A stretch of DNA of 12,856 nucleotides from Paenibacillus sp. oral taxon 786 str. D14 (GTDB lineage: Bacteria > Bacillota > Bacilli > Paenibacillales > Paenibacillaceae), in NCBI RefSeq assembly GCF_000159955.1, contig NZ_GG695992.1, positions 51,048 to 63,903 on the forward strand, written 5' to 3'. Below, one piece after another: positions 1 to 7,056 of this stretch. The position numbers and the translations under genes are program-made. How positions within the stretch are numbered: position 1 is the first letter of the stretch; each line of letters begins with the position of its first letter. The notes beneath the pieces are model-generated. The model did no database searches and had not been told where the DNA came from. It saw only the letters and a program-made list of their open reading frames with translations.

Positions 1-531
1 GCCCAAAACGATCAGGGGCTCTATATCATTGACCAGCATGCCGCCCATGAACGCGTAAATTACGAGTACTATTACGAGAAGTTTGGGCGGCCGGCCGATG
101 CTTCACAAGAGCTGCTTATTCCGATTACGTTGGAATTTACCCCATCGGACAGCGCGAAGCTGCAGGAGCGGCTGCACTGGTTCGAACAGGTGGGGGTTGT
201 ACTTGAGCATTTCGGAGGCGGTACCTTCCGCGTGGTGGCGCATCCGTACTGGTTCCCGCAAGGAGAAGAAGCAAGCATTATTGAAGAAATGGCCGAATGG
301 GTGCTGAACGAACGGGCCATTGACCTGGCCAAGCTGCGTGAAGCTTCATCCACGATGGTCTCGTGTAAAGCTTCGATCAAGGCGAACCAGAAGCTGACGC
401 CGGAAGAGGCAAACACGCTGCTTCGCCGACTGGCTGCCTGCAAACAGCCATATACCTGCCCGCACGGGCGGCCGATCATTGTTTCCTTCTCTACGTACGA
501 TTTGGAGAAGCTGTTCAAGCGGGTCATGTAA
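1..531 (+). CDS. mutL: DNA mismatch repair protein MutL, C-terminal part (5' end outside window)
   Basis: This is the last 176 codons of MutL, read in frame from base 1 to the TAA at 529-531. MutL is the mismatch-repair protein that couples MutS recognition to strand nicking. The visible part is the C-terminal dimerisation/endonuclease domain. It begins just before DQHAAHERVNYE (codons 11-22), the DQHA-x2-E-x4-E metal-binding motif of nicking MutL proteins, so this is the endonuclease type and not the E. coli type. Later come SCKASIKANQ, the CPHGRP motif (457-474) that contributes to the metal site, and the KLFKRV-type C-terminus typical of Bacillus MutL. The N-terminal ATPase domain lies upstream of the window. 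The next gene starts 25 bases after the stop, so co-transcription is likely. The identification is by motif and remembered family sequence, and I consider it near certain. Confidence 0.97.
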   Translation, partial: AQNDQGLYIIDQHAAHERVNYEYYYEKFGRPADASQELLIPITLEFTPSDSAKLQERLHWFEQVGVVLEHFGGGTFRVVAHPYWFPQGEEASIIEEMAEWVLNERAIDLAKLREASSTMVSCKASIKANQKLTPEEANTLLRRLAACKQPYTCPHGRPIIVSFSTYDLEKLFKRVM

Positions 532-555
532 CCAACGCAAACGGAGGAATTCATC

Positions 556-1341
556 ATGTTAATTACCACGGGAGACCATGAATCACCCGCTGCCGTACGC
601 CGCGCACAAGAACTGGCCCAGCTGGCCCGCGTTCCGTATATCCCGCGCAGCGGGACCTCACTGGCTCGGTTGGCCGAACGCCATGGCGACAGCGATATTC
701 TGGTGGTCCTGGAGCAAGGCGCCCGTCTGCATCGAACTGGCCGAGAGACGATGACGTTTCACCCCAGCATGGCGTTTGTCCGGGCCAAACGGCTGTTTAA
801 AGGAGAAAACGATGCGATGCTGGATGCGGCCGGTGTGGTACCGGGCGATGTCATCATCGATGGTACGGCAGGACTTGGGGCAGATGCGATGATCTTTTCG
901 ATTGCCGCAGGGGCTGACGGTAAAGTGCTGGCCTTGGAGGATTCCTTGCCGCTTTGGGCCTTGCTGTACGAGGGGCTGAAGCACTACGTCTCCGGTCTGC
1001 CGGCTTTTGACGAAGCGTTGCGGCGGATCGAACCGATACATACGAACCACTTGAACGCGCTTCGGGCGATGCCCGACAAGAGCGCAGATATCGTCTACTT
1101 CGACCCGATGTTTCGCGATCCGATCACGGAATCGTCGTCCATTTCACCGCTGCGAGCGTTTGCGAATCCAAATCAACTTGATCCGGAGGCGGTGAAGGAG
1201 GCTTGCCGGGTTGCTCGAAAAGCGGTAGTGCTGAAAGAGAAGCGCGGGAGCAGCGAATTTGATCGACTGGGGTTTCAGGCGATCAACCGCTCCCACACCA
1301 AAATTGCCTATGGAGTGATTTCGCTTGACCCGAAACGATAA
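556..1341 (+). CDS. RsmJ-like class I SAM-dependent methyltransferase
   Basis: A 261-residue protein starts at ATG 556 behind the Shine-Dalgarno site ACGGAGGA (541-548). It has a Rossmann-type methyltransferase core. DVIIDGTAGLGADA (about residues 98-111) is the SAM-binding motif I, and DIVYFDPMF (about 178-186) corresponds to the DPMFP motif of E. coli RsmJ, which methylates G1516 of 16S rRNA. AVVLKEKRG near the C-terminus fits a late core strand. The order and wording of these motifs point to the RsmJ/PF04445 family rather than DNA methyltransferases, which use NPPY or DPPY. The N-terminal 70 residues are divergent. It sits between mutL and miaA, and its last 17 bases overlap the miaA start, so translation is probably coupled. 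An rRNA or other RNA substrate is inferred from family and from its tRNA-modification neighbour; the exact target cannot be read from sequence. Confidence 0.85.
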   Translation: MLITTGDHESPAAVRRAQELAQLARVPYIPRSGTSLARLAERHGDSDILVVLEQGARLHRTGRETMTFHPSMAFVRAKRLFKGENDAMLDAAGVVPGDVIIDGTAGLGADAMIFSIAAGADGKVLALEDSLPLWALLYEGLKHYVSGLPAFDEALRRIEPIHTNHLNALRAMPDKSADIVYFDPMFRDPITESSSISPLRAFANPNQLDPEAVKEACRVARKAVVLKEKRGSSEFDRLGFQAINRSHTKIAYGVISLDPKR

Positions 1342-2299
1342 ACCGAAACTGCTTGTGCTGCTCGGCCCAACGGCGGTCGGCAAAACGAAGCTTAGCATCG
1401 AGCTGGCGCGGGACCTGTCTTGCGAAATTATTTCCGGCGATTCCATGCAGGTCTACCGGGGAATGGACATCGGCACCGCTAAAATCACCAAGGAAGAAAT
1501 GGGCGGCATTCCGCATCATCTCATCGATGTGCTGGATCCCGACGAACCGTTCTCCGTCGCATTATTTCAGGAGTGGTGCCGCAAGCTGATCCCGGAGATT
1601 ACCGAACGCGGGCATTTGCCCTTTATCGTTGGCGGGACGGGGCTCTACATTGAATCGGTCTGTTATGAGTTTCAATTTACGGAAGCGGGGGCAGATGAAG
1701 AATTTCGTGCTCAGCAGCAAGCGTTCGCTGAAACTCACGGGGTCGAAGCGTTGCACGCCAAATTGGCGGAGGTCGATCCCAAATCTGCAGAACGTCTGCA
1801 TCCGAATGATGTGCGTCGGGTGATTCGGGCGTTGGAGATTTTTCATATCACGGGGGAGACCTTATCGTCCCAGCTGGAGAAACAGCAGAAGCAATCCCCT
1901 TACGAGCTTTGCCTCATCGGTTTGACAATGGACCGCCAAATGCTTTATAACCGTATTGAACGGCGAATTGACGAGATGCTGCGGCTTGGCCTTGTGGATG
2001 AAGTTCGCGGACTCCTGCAGAAAGGATACAGCCGCGATTCCGTTTCGATGCAAGGTCTGGGGTATAAAGAAATTGTTGAACATCTGGTGGACGGCGTTCC
2101 GTTGGATGCTGCGGTCGAGAAGTTGAAACGGGATACGCGCCGCTTTGCCAAGAGACAGCTTTCCTGGTTCCGCCATATGAAGGATATCCAATGGATTGAC
2201 GTCGGCGACGGCGAAAATTTTTCCGAGATTTTGGCGTCAGCGCATGCTATAATAGCAGGAAAGTTTCCCGCTGATCTTGAATATAATTCTAAACACTAA
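1325..2299 (+). CDS. miaA: tRNA dimethylallyltransferase MiaA
   Basis: MiaA transfers a dimethylallyl group from DMAPP to the N6 of A37 in tRNAs reading UNN codons, the first step towards ms2i6A. The 324-residue protein has the P-loop GPTAVGKT (residues 14-21), then ISGDSMQVYRGMDIGTAK with the catalytic Asp and substrate contacts, HHLIDVLDP, VGGTGLYIESV, and a C-terminal KRQLSWFR segment, all in family order. The length matches Bacillus MiaA (about 314). The start chosen is TTG 1325 with GGAG at 1312-1315; no ATG fits ahead of the P-loop. The start lies inside the last codons of the methyltransferase gene, in another frame. hfq follows 24 bases after the stop, the conserved miaA-hfq pairing also seen in Bacillus and E. 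coli. Confidence 0.97.
   Translation: MTRNDKPKLLVLLGPTAVGKTKLSIELARDLSCEIISGDSMQVYRGMDIGTAKITKEEMGGIPHHLIDVLDPDEPFSVALFQEWCRKLIPEITERGHLPFIVGGTGLYIESVCYEFQFTEAGADEEFRAQQQAFAETHGVEALHAKLAEVDPKSAERLHPNDVRRVIRALEIFHITGETLSSQLEKQQKQSPYELCLIGLTMDRQMLYNRIERRIDEMLRLGLVDEVRGLLQKGYSRDSVSMQGLGYKEIVEHLVDGVPLDAAVEKLKRDTRRFAKRQLSWFRHMKDIQWIDVGDGENFSEILASAHAIIAGKFPADLEYNSKH
2245..2287 (+). promoter_or_regulatory. Candidate internal promoter(s) for hfq within the end of miaA
   Basis: A perfect -10 hexamer TATAAT (2248-2253) is preceded by TG one base upstream (2245-2246), giving an extended -10 element. No good -35 sits 17 bases upstream (GAGATT at 2225-2230), which extended -10 promoters can tolerate. A second TATAAT lies at 2282-2287, also without a clear -35. 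Either would give hfq a short leader independent of mutL-miaA. Separate hfq promoters inside miaA are known in E. coli; here this is inference from sequence only. Confidence 0.4.
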
Positions 2300-2323
2300 T
2301 TGATTCCTATTGGGGGTACGGCT

Positions 2324-2563
2324 ATGAATAAGACCATTAACATCCAGGATACATTTTTGAACCAATTACGGAAAGAGAGCATCCCGGTCACCGTATTTTT
2401 GACGAACGGCTTCCAGATCAGAGGGACGATTAAAGCATTTGACAACTTCACGATCGTCATTGACAGCGATGGCCGCCAGCAAATGGTGTACAAGCACGCG
2501 ATCTCGACGTTCCAGCCGCAGCGGAATGTATCGCTCATGCAGGAATCGCAAAACGAGGATTAA
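2324..2563 (+). CDS. hfq: RNA chaperone Hfq
   Basis: Hfq forms a hexameric Sm ring that binds small RNAs and A-rich RNA. The 79-residue protein begins [17 protein letters not shown]. It keeps Gln8, the Sm1 strand segment ([11 protein letters not shown]), FDNF in the middle and the Sm2 signature YKHAIS with Lys57-His58, which line the proximal uridine-binding face. The tail after residue 66 is short, as in other Gram-positive Hfq proteins (B. subtilis 73 residues). ATG 2324 is preferred over the upstream in-frame TTG 2300 because the conserved N-terminus starts there and a G-rich Shine-Dalgarno stretch (2312-2316) lies at suitable distance. It is the last gene before a terminator, so the mutL-to-hfq unit probably ends here. 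Confidence 0.98.
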   Translation: MNKTINIQDTFLNQLRKESIPVTVFLTNGFQIRGTIKAFDNFTIVIDSDGRQQMVYKHAISTFQPQRNVSLMQESQNED

Positions 2564-2616
2564 CTCAGGCTGAAACTTTTTGAACTTCAATACGTTAAGA
2601 GTATAGGATGAAGATG

Positions 2617-2647
2617 GAGCAACCTGAACCAAGGTTGTTCTTTTCTT
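2617..2647 (+). terminator. Rho-independent terminator after hfq
   Basis: The arms GAGCAACCT (2617-2625) and AGGTTGTTC (2632-2640) form a 9-bp stem with one G-U pair and a six-base loop. A T-rich run (TTTTCTTT) follows directly from 2641. It sits 54 bases after the hfq stop and should end the mutL-miaA-hfq transcript. Confidence 0.85.
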
Positions 2648-2925
2648 TCCGGGCACTTTTAAGCCAGAAGCTTAGGGTCTGCCGAAATTGTTGTTCGGTC
2701 AGGTGATGTTCAAAAATCACTCGGATATCATCGATTCCGTCATCGAACGAACGCTTGAGCGGTGATATGATAGGTTCAAAGTGGAAGGGGCTGCACCTTA
2801 CGCCACTGAACACTGCTCGTGGTTGGGAATTTCCATTCACGCACAGGATAGAGAGAACAACCGCATGTGGCCGATCTTTGAACATCGACTTAAGTGAAAT
2901 GGCAGGAAGGGAGTCAGAACAAACC
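2648..2925 (+). other. 278-base region between the hfq terminator and ponA: leader plus unexplained sequence
   Basis: No recognisable gene occupies this stretch. The ponA frame is open back to 2755, but the added residues show no family resemblance, so I treat it as untranslated. An isolated 19-codon ORF (ATG 2706 to TGA 2763-2765) has no convincing ribosome binding site. The likely transcribed part carries a hairpin: AGTGGAAGG (2780-2788) pairs with CCTT (2796-2799) and CCACT (2803-2807), with a three-base bulge. I could not match it to a known riboswitch or T-box. Confidence 0.5.
2743..2771 (+). promoter_or_regulatory. Candidate extended -10 sigma-A promoter for ponA
   Basis: TATGAT (2766-2771) is preceded by TG at 2763-2764, an extended -10. 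A weak -35, TCGAAC (2743-2748), lies exactly 17 bases upstream. Transcription would start near 2778 and give a leader of roughly 150 bases before ponA. A promoter is needed here because a terminator precedes it, but the exact site is inferred. Confidence 0.4.
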
Positions 2926-5541
2926 ATGTCTAGCCAAAGGCCATCAAGACTGCAACGAAGCGGTAAGCCGGACAAAAAGAACAAAGCGCCGAAAGCTCAT
3001 AAAAAGAAAAGGCTGACGGCCAAACGCGTGTTGTGGACTTCATTTTTTACGATTGCTTTTGCGGTCTTCTGCGCAATTGCAGGCTATATGTACATTACGG
3101 TCAGCGGTGAGAAGATCCTGATGGAAAATGGGGACAAGCTGACGGTTTACGAAACAACGAAGGTGTATGACCGCAAAGGGGTACTGATGGGCGAATTGTC
3201 CATCGATAAGAGTGAACCCGTGGAATCGGACGAGATTCCGGAGCTGTTGAAGCAAGCGTTCGTGGCAACGGAAGACCGCCGTTTCTTCGATCATAAGGGT
3301 GTGGATTTATGGTCGATCGGCCGGGCGGCTGTGAAAGATATCATCGCCCGCTCGTTGGTTGAAGGCGGCAGTACGATCACCCAGCAGTTAGCCAAGAACA
3401 TTTTCCTAAGCTCGGACAAAACCTTCTTCCGGAAGGCAACGGAAATGTCGATTGCCTTGGCCTTGGAACGCCGCAGAACGAAGGATGAAATCCTGACCTT
3501 ATATTTGAACCGAATCAACTTCGGGGGGACGGTCTATGGAATCAAGGCCGCCTCGATCCGGTATTTCGGCAAAAGCGATTTGAATGAACTTGACTTGTGG
3601 GAAATGGCTACACTAGCGGCGATGCCAAAGGGGCCGTCTCGATACAATCCGCTAAAAAACCCTGAGCTTTCTAAAGAACGCCGTGCCGTGGTACTCGAGC
3701 TGATGTATCAGGAAGGTTATATTACAGCGGAGCAACGGGATGAAGCGAAGGCGGTGGATTACAACTACGAGCCGCCGGCTACCAATCAAAGCTATCTCGC
3801 CTTTAAAGACTATGTCGTGGAAGAAGCCGAGGAGAAATATGGGTTAACCGAAGACGAATTGAACCGCGGCGGCTACAAGATCTACACGACGATGGATGCG
3901 AAAGCGCAGAAAGCGTTGGAGAAAGCCTTCGCCAATGACGATTATTTTGAGAAGAGCAAGGATGACCAACAAGTCCAAGCTTCTATGGTTATCATGAACC
4001 ACCAAAATGGCAGTCTCGTCGCATTGCTGGGCGGCCGGGATTACCAGCGTAAAGGGTTCAGCCGGCTGGACAGCCGCCGTCAACCGGGCTCGGCGTTTAA
4101 GCCGATCGTATCGTATGCGCCGGCTCTGGAATCCGGCAAATTTACGCCAAACTCGCAGATCAGCAATGAGAAGCAGTGCTTTGGCGACTATTGCCCAACG
4201 AACCTGCATGGATATTCCAAGACGATCAACATGACTGATGCTTTGACGAAGTCCGAGAATATCCCAGCCGTCTGGTTGCTGAACGAAATTGGCGTAAGCA
4301 CCGGGGTCAAATATGCCGAGGCGATGGGGATTAAAATGGACAAAAATGACCGCAACTTGGCCATCGCACTGGGCGGTTTAACCTACGGTACGAACACGCT
4401 CGAAATGGCCGGTGCCTACAGCGTATTCGCCAATGGCGGTCTGTACAATCAGCCATACTCGATCAAATCGATTGTTGACCACAACGGCGTGGAGAAATAT
4501 AAATACAATGCGCCTAAGCCAAAACGGGTCATCAGTGAACAAACGGCTTATTACATGACCACGATGTTGCAAAACGTCGTTAACGACGGTACCGGGAAAC
4601 GAGCTAAATTGGATCGCCCGGTTGCCGGTAAGACAGGGACAACGCAACACGGGATCCCGGGGCTGAAGAGCAGCAAAAACCGTGATGTCTGGTTTGTCGG
4701 TTATACACCGGAGTGGACCGGGGCTGTCTGGATGGGGTACGATAAGCCGGACAAAGATCATTTGCTGAACGGAAGCAGCGGCCAGACCGCGGCCTTGTTT
4801 GCCGCCGTCATGAAGGAAGCGCTGAAGGGTGAGCCTGTGAAGCCGTTCCCGGTTCCGAAGAACCTGCAGCCGGAAGAGCCGGAGGAGCCAGAAATCGCAG
4901 CGCCAACAGGTTTAAATGCCTCCTATAATCCGGATACGGGAGCGGTATCCCTCAGCTGGACCGGCGTTGAAACCGCGGATGCGGTATATCGTATTTACCG
5001 CCGGGAAGCATCCGAATCCAGCTTCACTCATATTATGGATTCCGTGACGACCGAGGCTGAAGATATCAGCGTCACGCCGGGTACCGGCTATGTGTATTAC
5101 GTCACGGCGTATGATCCGGTAAATGCGGTGGAGAGCGAACCTTCGAACAATGCTCAAGTGCTGATCGACAGCGTGGAGCCGCCAACCGACGAAACGCCTG
5201 TTGGACCGGATCCAGGTACTCCTCTTGATCCTAATCTGCCCGACGGCGGAGGCGGAGATCAAGGGTTCCCGCCAGGCAACGGTCCAGGGAATGGTCCAGG
5301 GAATGGAAATGGCCATCACAATGGCGGAAATGGCAATGGGAACGGAAATGGTGGTCCGAATGGGAACAACGGTAACGGCCAAGGCAACGGGGGAGACAAC
5401 ACCGGAAACCCAATGGATGATTTGCCTATGGATGATGATGACGGAGGTGTGATCGTTCCACCGGCCGATGGCGGGGACGGAACCGGCAACACGGATATTC
5501 CAGCAGGAACTACGGATGGAACCGTAGGGGCTGGTGGATAA
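2926..5541 (+). CDS. ponA: Class A penicillin-binding protein PBP1 (PonA), bifunctional glycosyltransferase/transpeptidase
   Basis: This 871-residue membrane enzyme polymerises lipid II and cross-links peptidoglycan. A basic cytoplasmic N-terminus precedes one membrane segment (about 35-58). The GT51 domain has ATEDRRFFDHKG (catalytic Glu116), GGSTITQQLAKN, RRTKDEILTLYLN and AAMPKGPSRYNP. The transpeptidase domain has Ser389-x-x-Lys392 (GSAFKP), Ser443-Glu-Asn445 and Lys569-Thr-Gly. A fibronectin type III domain follows at about 659-745, then a Gly/Asn-rich tail (about 775-829) and an acidic end. B. subtilis PBP1 has the same FN3-plus-low-complexity layout. I chose ATG 2926 because the upstream extension (to 2755) looks non-coding and AGGAAGGGAG lies at 2904-2913; ATG 2899 is an alternative. 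Two cysteines (418, 423) in the extracellular transpeptidase domain are unusual. A terminator follows. Confidence 0.95.
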   Translation: MSSQRPSRLQRSGKPDKKNKAPKAHKKKRLTAKRVLWTSFFTIAFAVFCAIAGYMYITVSGEKILMENGDKLTVYETTKVYDRKGVLMGELSIDKSEPVESDEIPELLKQAFVATEDRRFFDHKGVDLWSIGRAAVKDIIARSLVEGGSTITQQLAKNIFLSSDKTFFRKATEMSIALALERRRTKDEILTLYLNRINFGGTVYGIKAASIRYFGKSDLNELDLWEMATLAAMPKGPSRYNPLKNPELSKERRAVVLELMYQEGYITAEQRDEAKAVDYNYEPPATNQSYLAFKDYVVEEAEEKYGLTEDELNRGGYKIYTTMDAKAQKALEKAFANDDYFEKSKDDQQVQASMVIMNHQNGSLVALLGGRDYQRKGFSRLDSRRQPGSAFKPIVSYAPALESGKFTPNSQISNEKQCFGDYCPTNLHGYSKTINMTDALTKSENIPAVWLLNEIGVSTGVKYAEAMGIKMDKNDRNLAIALGGLTYGTNTLEMAGAYSVFANGGLYNQPYSIKSIVDHNGVEKYKYNAPKPKRVISEQTAYYMTTMLQNVVNDGTGKRAKLDRPVAGKTGTTQHGIPGLKSSKNRDVWFVGYTPEWTGAVWMGYDKPDKDHLLNGSSGQTAALFAAVMKEALKGEPVKPFPVPKNLQPEEPEEPEIAAPTGLNASYNPDTGAVSLSWTGVETADAVYRIYRREASESSFTHIMDSVTTEAEDISVTPGTGYVYYVTAYDPVNAVESEPSNNAQVLIDSVEPPTDETPVGPDPGTPLDPNLPDGGGGDQGFPPGNGPGNGPGNGNGHHNGGNGNGNGNGGPNGNNGNGQGNGGDNTGNPMDDLPMDDDDGGVIVPPADGGDGTGNTDIPAGTTDGTVGAGG
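5281..5304 (+). repeat. Two perfect tandem 12-bp repeats in the ponA tail
   Basis: GGTCCAGGGAAT occurs twice in direct succession (5281-5292 and 5293-5304), encoding Gly-Pro-Gly-Asn twice. It lies inside a longer run of degenerate GGN-AAT codons to about 5400. As an in-frame 12-bp unit it could vary in copy number without breaking the gene. Confidence 0.8.
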
Positions 5542-5573
5542 CGGCTAGTCATCCCATGTTTATGTTCAAGCCA

Positions 5574-5620
5574 AACAACCCTCAGCTCTCGCATAGGCGT
5601 GACTGGGGGTTGTTTTTTCT
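5574..5620 (+). terminator. Rho-independent terminator after ponA
   Basis: The arms AACAACCCTCAG (5574-5585) and CTGGGGGTTGTT (5603-5614) form a 12-bp stem with one G-U pair, followed by a T run (5613-5618). It begins 32 bases after the ponA stop and isolates ponA from the next gene. Confidence 0.92.
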
Positions 5621-5767
5621 GTTAAATCAAGAAACACTTCTGCAAAACACGATTAGTCTACCTTGGATATACGTTGACAGGCGTTCTTTTCATGGGAAAA
5701 TGGCTTTTGTGACTCTCTTTCAAATATGGTAAGCTGTTATTACATTGTGTTGAAAGGGATCTTATTT

Positions 5768-6328
5768 ATGAAGCGAAAATTCGGAGACCGTGCGAATTGG
5801 CGCCGTGTGACTCATCGTCAATTCAAATCCAAGTATGTGGAGAGCGATGAGTTTACGGGATATGTCACGCTATACAGTATTTTCGCCTTGCGTGATCCGT
5901 TATGGAAAACCTACGGGGGACATACTTTTCGGATCGCTGACAAGGGCTATACTTGGCTGCAGTACTATCCCAAAGGTGCCCATTTCGTTGTGACGGCGAT
6001 GTTTGATGATCAAGGTGAGATCGTGGAGTGGTACATCGATGTTTGTAAGACCCAAGGCGTGACCGATCAGGGAGTGCCCTGGTTTGATGATTTGTACCTG
6101 GATATCGTCGTACTCAAAAATCGTGAAGTGTTCCTCTTGGATGAAGACGAACTGGACGAAGCTTTATCGAAAGGCCTTATATCGGTAAAAGACTATGATC
6201 TGGCAACGGAAACGGCCCAGCGATTACTTCATGACATTAAGGAACGGCGTTTCCCCTATTTCCGCCTGTCTCTAGATCATTACCAGAGCGGATTTATGAC
6301 TTCGGAACCGAATCAATCGGGGGGATAA
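5768..6328 (+). CDS. DUF402 family protein (possible nucleotide phosphatase fold)
   Basis: A 186-residue soluble protein starts at ATG 5768 behind AAAGGGA (5753-5759). The central block WYIDVCKTQGVTDQGVPWFDDLYLDIVV, followed by LLDEDELDEAL, is characteristic of the DUF402/PF04167 family, which includes B. subtilis YgaC, the S. aureus nucleoside di/triphosphatase Ntdp and FomD. These proteins use clustered Tyr, Asp and Lys residues to bind a metal-nucleotide. The acidic positions in the block (WYID, DDLYLD) fit that site, but the N-terminal third differs from YgaC/Ntdp, so it belongs to another subgroup and the substrate is unknown. An in-frame ATG at 5726 is rejected because it lacks a suitable ribosome binding site. 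The next gene starts 3 bases after the stop, indicating a two-gene operon. Confidence 0.8.
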   Translation: MKRKFGDRANWRRVTHRQFKSKYVESDEFTGYVTLYSIFALRDPLWKTYGGHTFRIADKGYTWLQYYPKGAHFVVTAMFDDQGEIVEWYIDVCKTQGVTDQGVPWFDDLYLDIVVLKNREVFLLDEDELDEALSKGLISVKDYDLATETAQRLLHDIKERRFPYFRLSLDHYQSGFMTSEPNQSGG

Positions 6329-6331
6329 ACC

Positions 6332-7018
6332 ATGCGTAATGCCAAACCAAACGAAATCATACGGATGCCGATGCGGCCAAACCAGCGTAAAGGGCGCGTG
6401 AGGAAACGGATCTTCCGCTGGGGGCTGGTCGTGATTTCGCTGGGGATCGGATGGATGTTGTACGTACTAGCTCAGATCGGCAGCATCGAGCGGAATCCGG
6501 CGGCGAACTCCGATTTATCCGATCCGGCTGAGGTGGGCATCGTTCTGGGAGCAGCCCTCTGGGGGGACGAGCCGAGCCCGGGGCTTCGGGAGCGTTTGGA
6601 TCAAAGCCTGAAGGATTACAAGGCGGGCAAATTTCAATGGTTTCTTCTGACCGGAGGGTTGGATACGGCAACCTCCCAATATACCGAAGCGGAAGGTATG
6701 GCGAACTACTTGGAACAGCATGGAGTTCCGCGGGAGAAGATGCTGCTTGAGAACAAGGCAACTAGTACCTATGAGAATCTTAAATTTAGCCAAGAGATCT
6801 TAAAGGAGCGGGGGTTTACCTCTGTATTGATCGTGACCCACACGTTTCACGGAAACCGTGCTTATGAAATCGCTCAAGCGTTAAATTACGAGCAACCCCG
6901 CTTGTCGTTAACTTCCTCTAAGGTGCTGAAGCCGCTTCCCAATACGTTCCGGGAGATTTTGGCGTATACGAAATGGAAGCTCGATCAATTAGGATTAGCC
7001 ATCGGCCTGATCTCATGA
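6332..7018 (+). CDS. Membrane-anchored YdcF/SanA-like DUF218 protein
   Basis: A 228-residue protein starts at ATG 6332, with the G-rich end of the preceding gene serving as Shine-Dalgarno. A basic N-terminus and one hydrophobic segment (about 30-48) predict membrane anchoring with the C-terminal domain outside. That domain is DUF218 (PF02698). Visible are VGIVLGAALWGDEPSPGLRERLD, the LLTGGLD glycine turn, SQYTEAEGMANYL, GVPREKMLLENKATSTYENL and VLIVTHTFHGNRA. In the family the acidic and Asn/Thr residues of the ENxATSTYEN segment line a conserved pocket. Members (SanA, ElyC, YdcF) are linked to envelope integrity, but no reaction is established. It appears co-transcribed with the DUF402 gene. 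No clear terminator separates it from spoVK. Confidence 0.85.
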   Translation: MRNAKPNEIIRMPMRPNQRKGRVRKRIFRWGLVVISLGIGWMLYVLAQIGSIERNPAANSDLSDPAEVGIVLGAALWGDEPSPGLRERLDQSLKDYKAGKFQWFLLTGGLDTATSQYTEAEGMANYLEQHGVPREKMLLENKATSTYENLKFSQEILKERGFTSVLIVTHTFHGNRAYEIAQALNYEQPRLSLTSSKVLKPLPNTFREILAYTKWKLDQLGLAIGLIS

Positions 7019-7029
7019 CAAAACTTCTA

Positions 7030-7056
7030 ATAACGGACAGGGAGAGAGAATACATT
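7030..7056 (+). promoter_or_regulatory. Candidate sigma-E (mother-cell) promoter for spoVK
   Basis: ATA (7030-7032), then 16 bases, then AATACATT (7049-7056) matches the B. subtilis sigma-E pattern (ATA, 16-18 bases, CATACAnT) at all but the first -10 base. Transcription would start near 7062, about 65 bases before spoVK. B. subtilis spoVK (formerly spoVJ) is known to have sequential sigma-E and sigma-K promoters. I could not find a convincing sigma-K site here. The call rests on motif and context. Confidence 0.4.

Noticed and set aside
2580..2607. TTGAAC (2580-2585) and TATAGG (2602-2607) as a promoter just before the hfq terminator
   Set aside because: Transcription would start almost inside the terminator hairpin with no gene to serve; probably chance in AT-rich intergenic DNA.
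2755..2925. N-terminal extension of ponA from TTG 2755
   Set aside because: The 57 extra residues do not resemble any PBP1 N-terminus. They contain the proposed leader hairpin, and a better-placed ATG with a purine-rich site lies at 2926.
2595..2984. A 129-codon minus-strand frame across the hfq-ponA gap
   Set aside because: It runs through the hfq terminator and the ponA start, and it has no ribosome binding site or recognisable motif. The part opposite 2650-2765 remains puzzling and is mentioned under findings.
5674..5702. Perfect TTGACA (5674-5679) as a promoter for the DUF402 gene
   Set aside because: The sequence at 17-18 bp spacing (AAAATG or AAATGG) is a poor -10. Other nearby candidates such as TATGGT 5725-5730 lack a matching -35. 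A promoter must exist here but I cannot place it.
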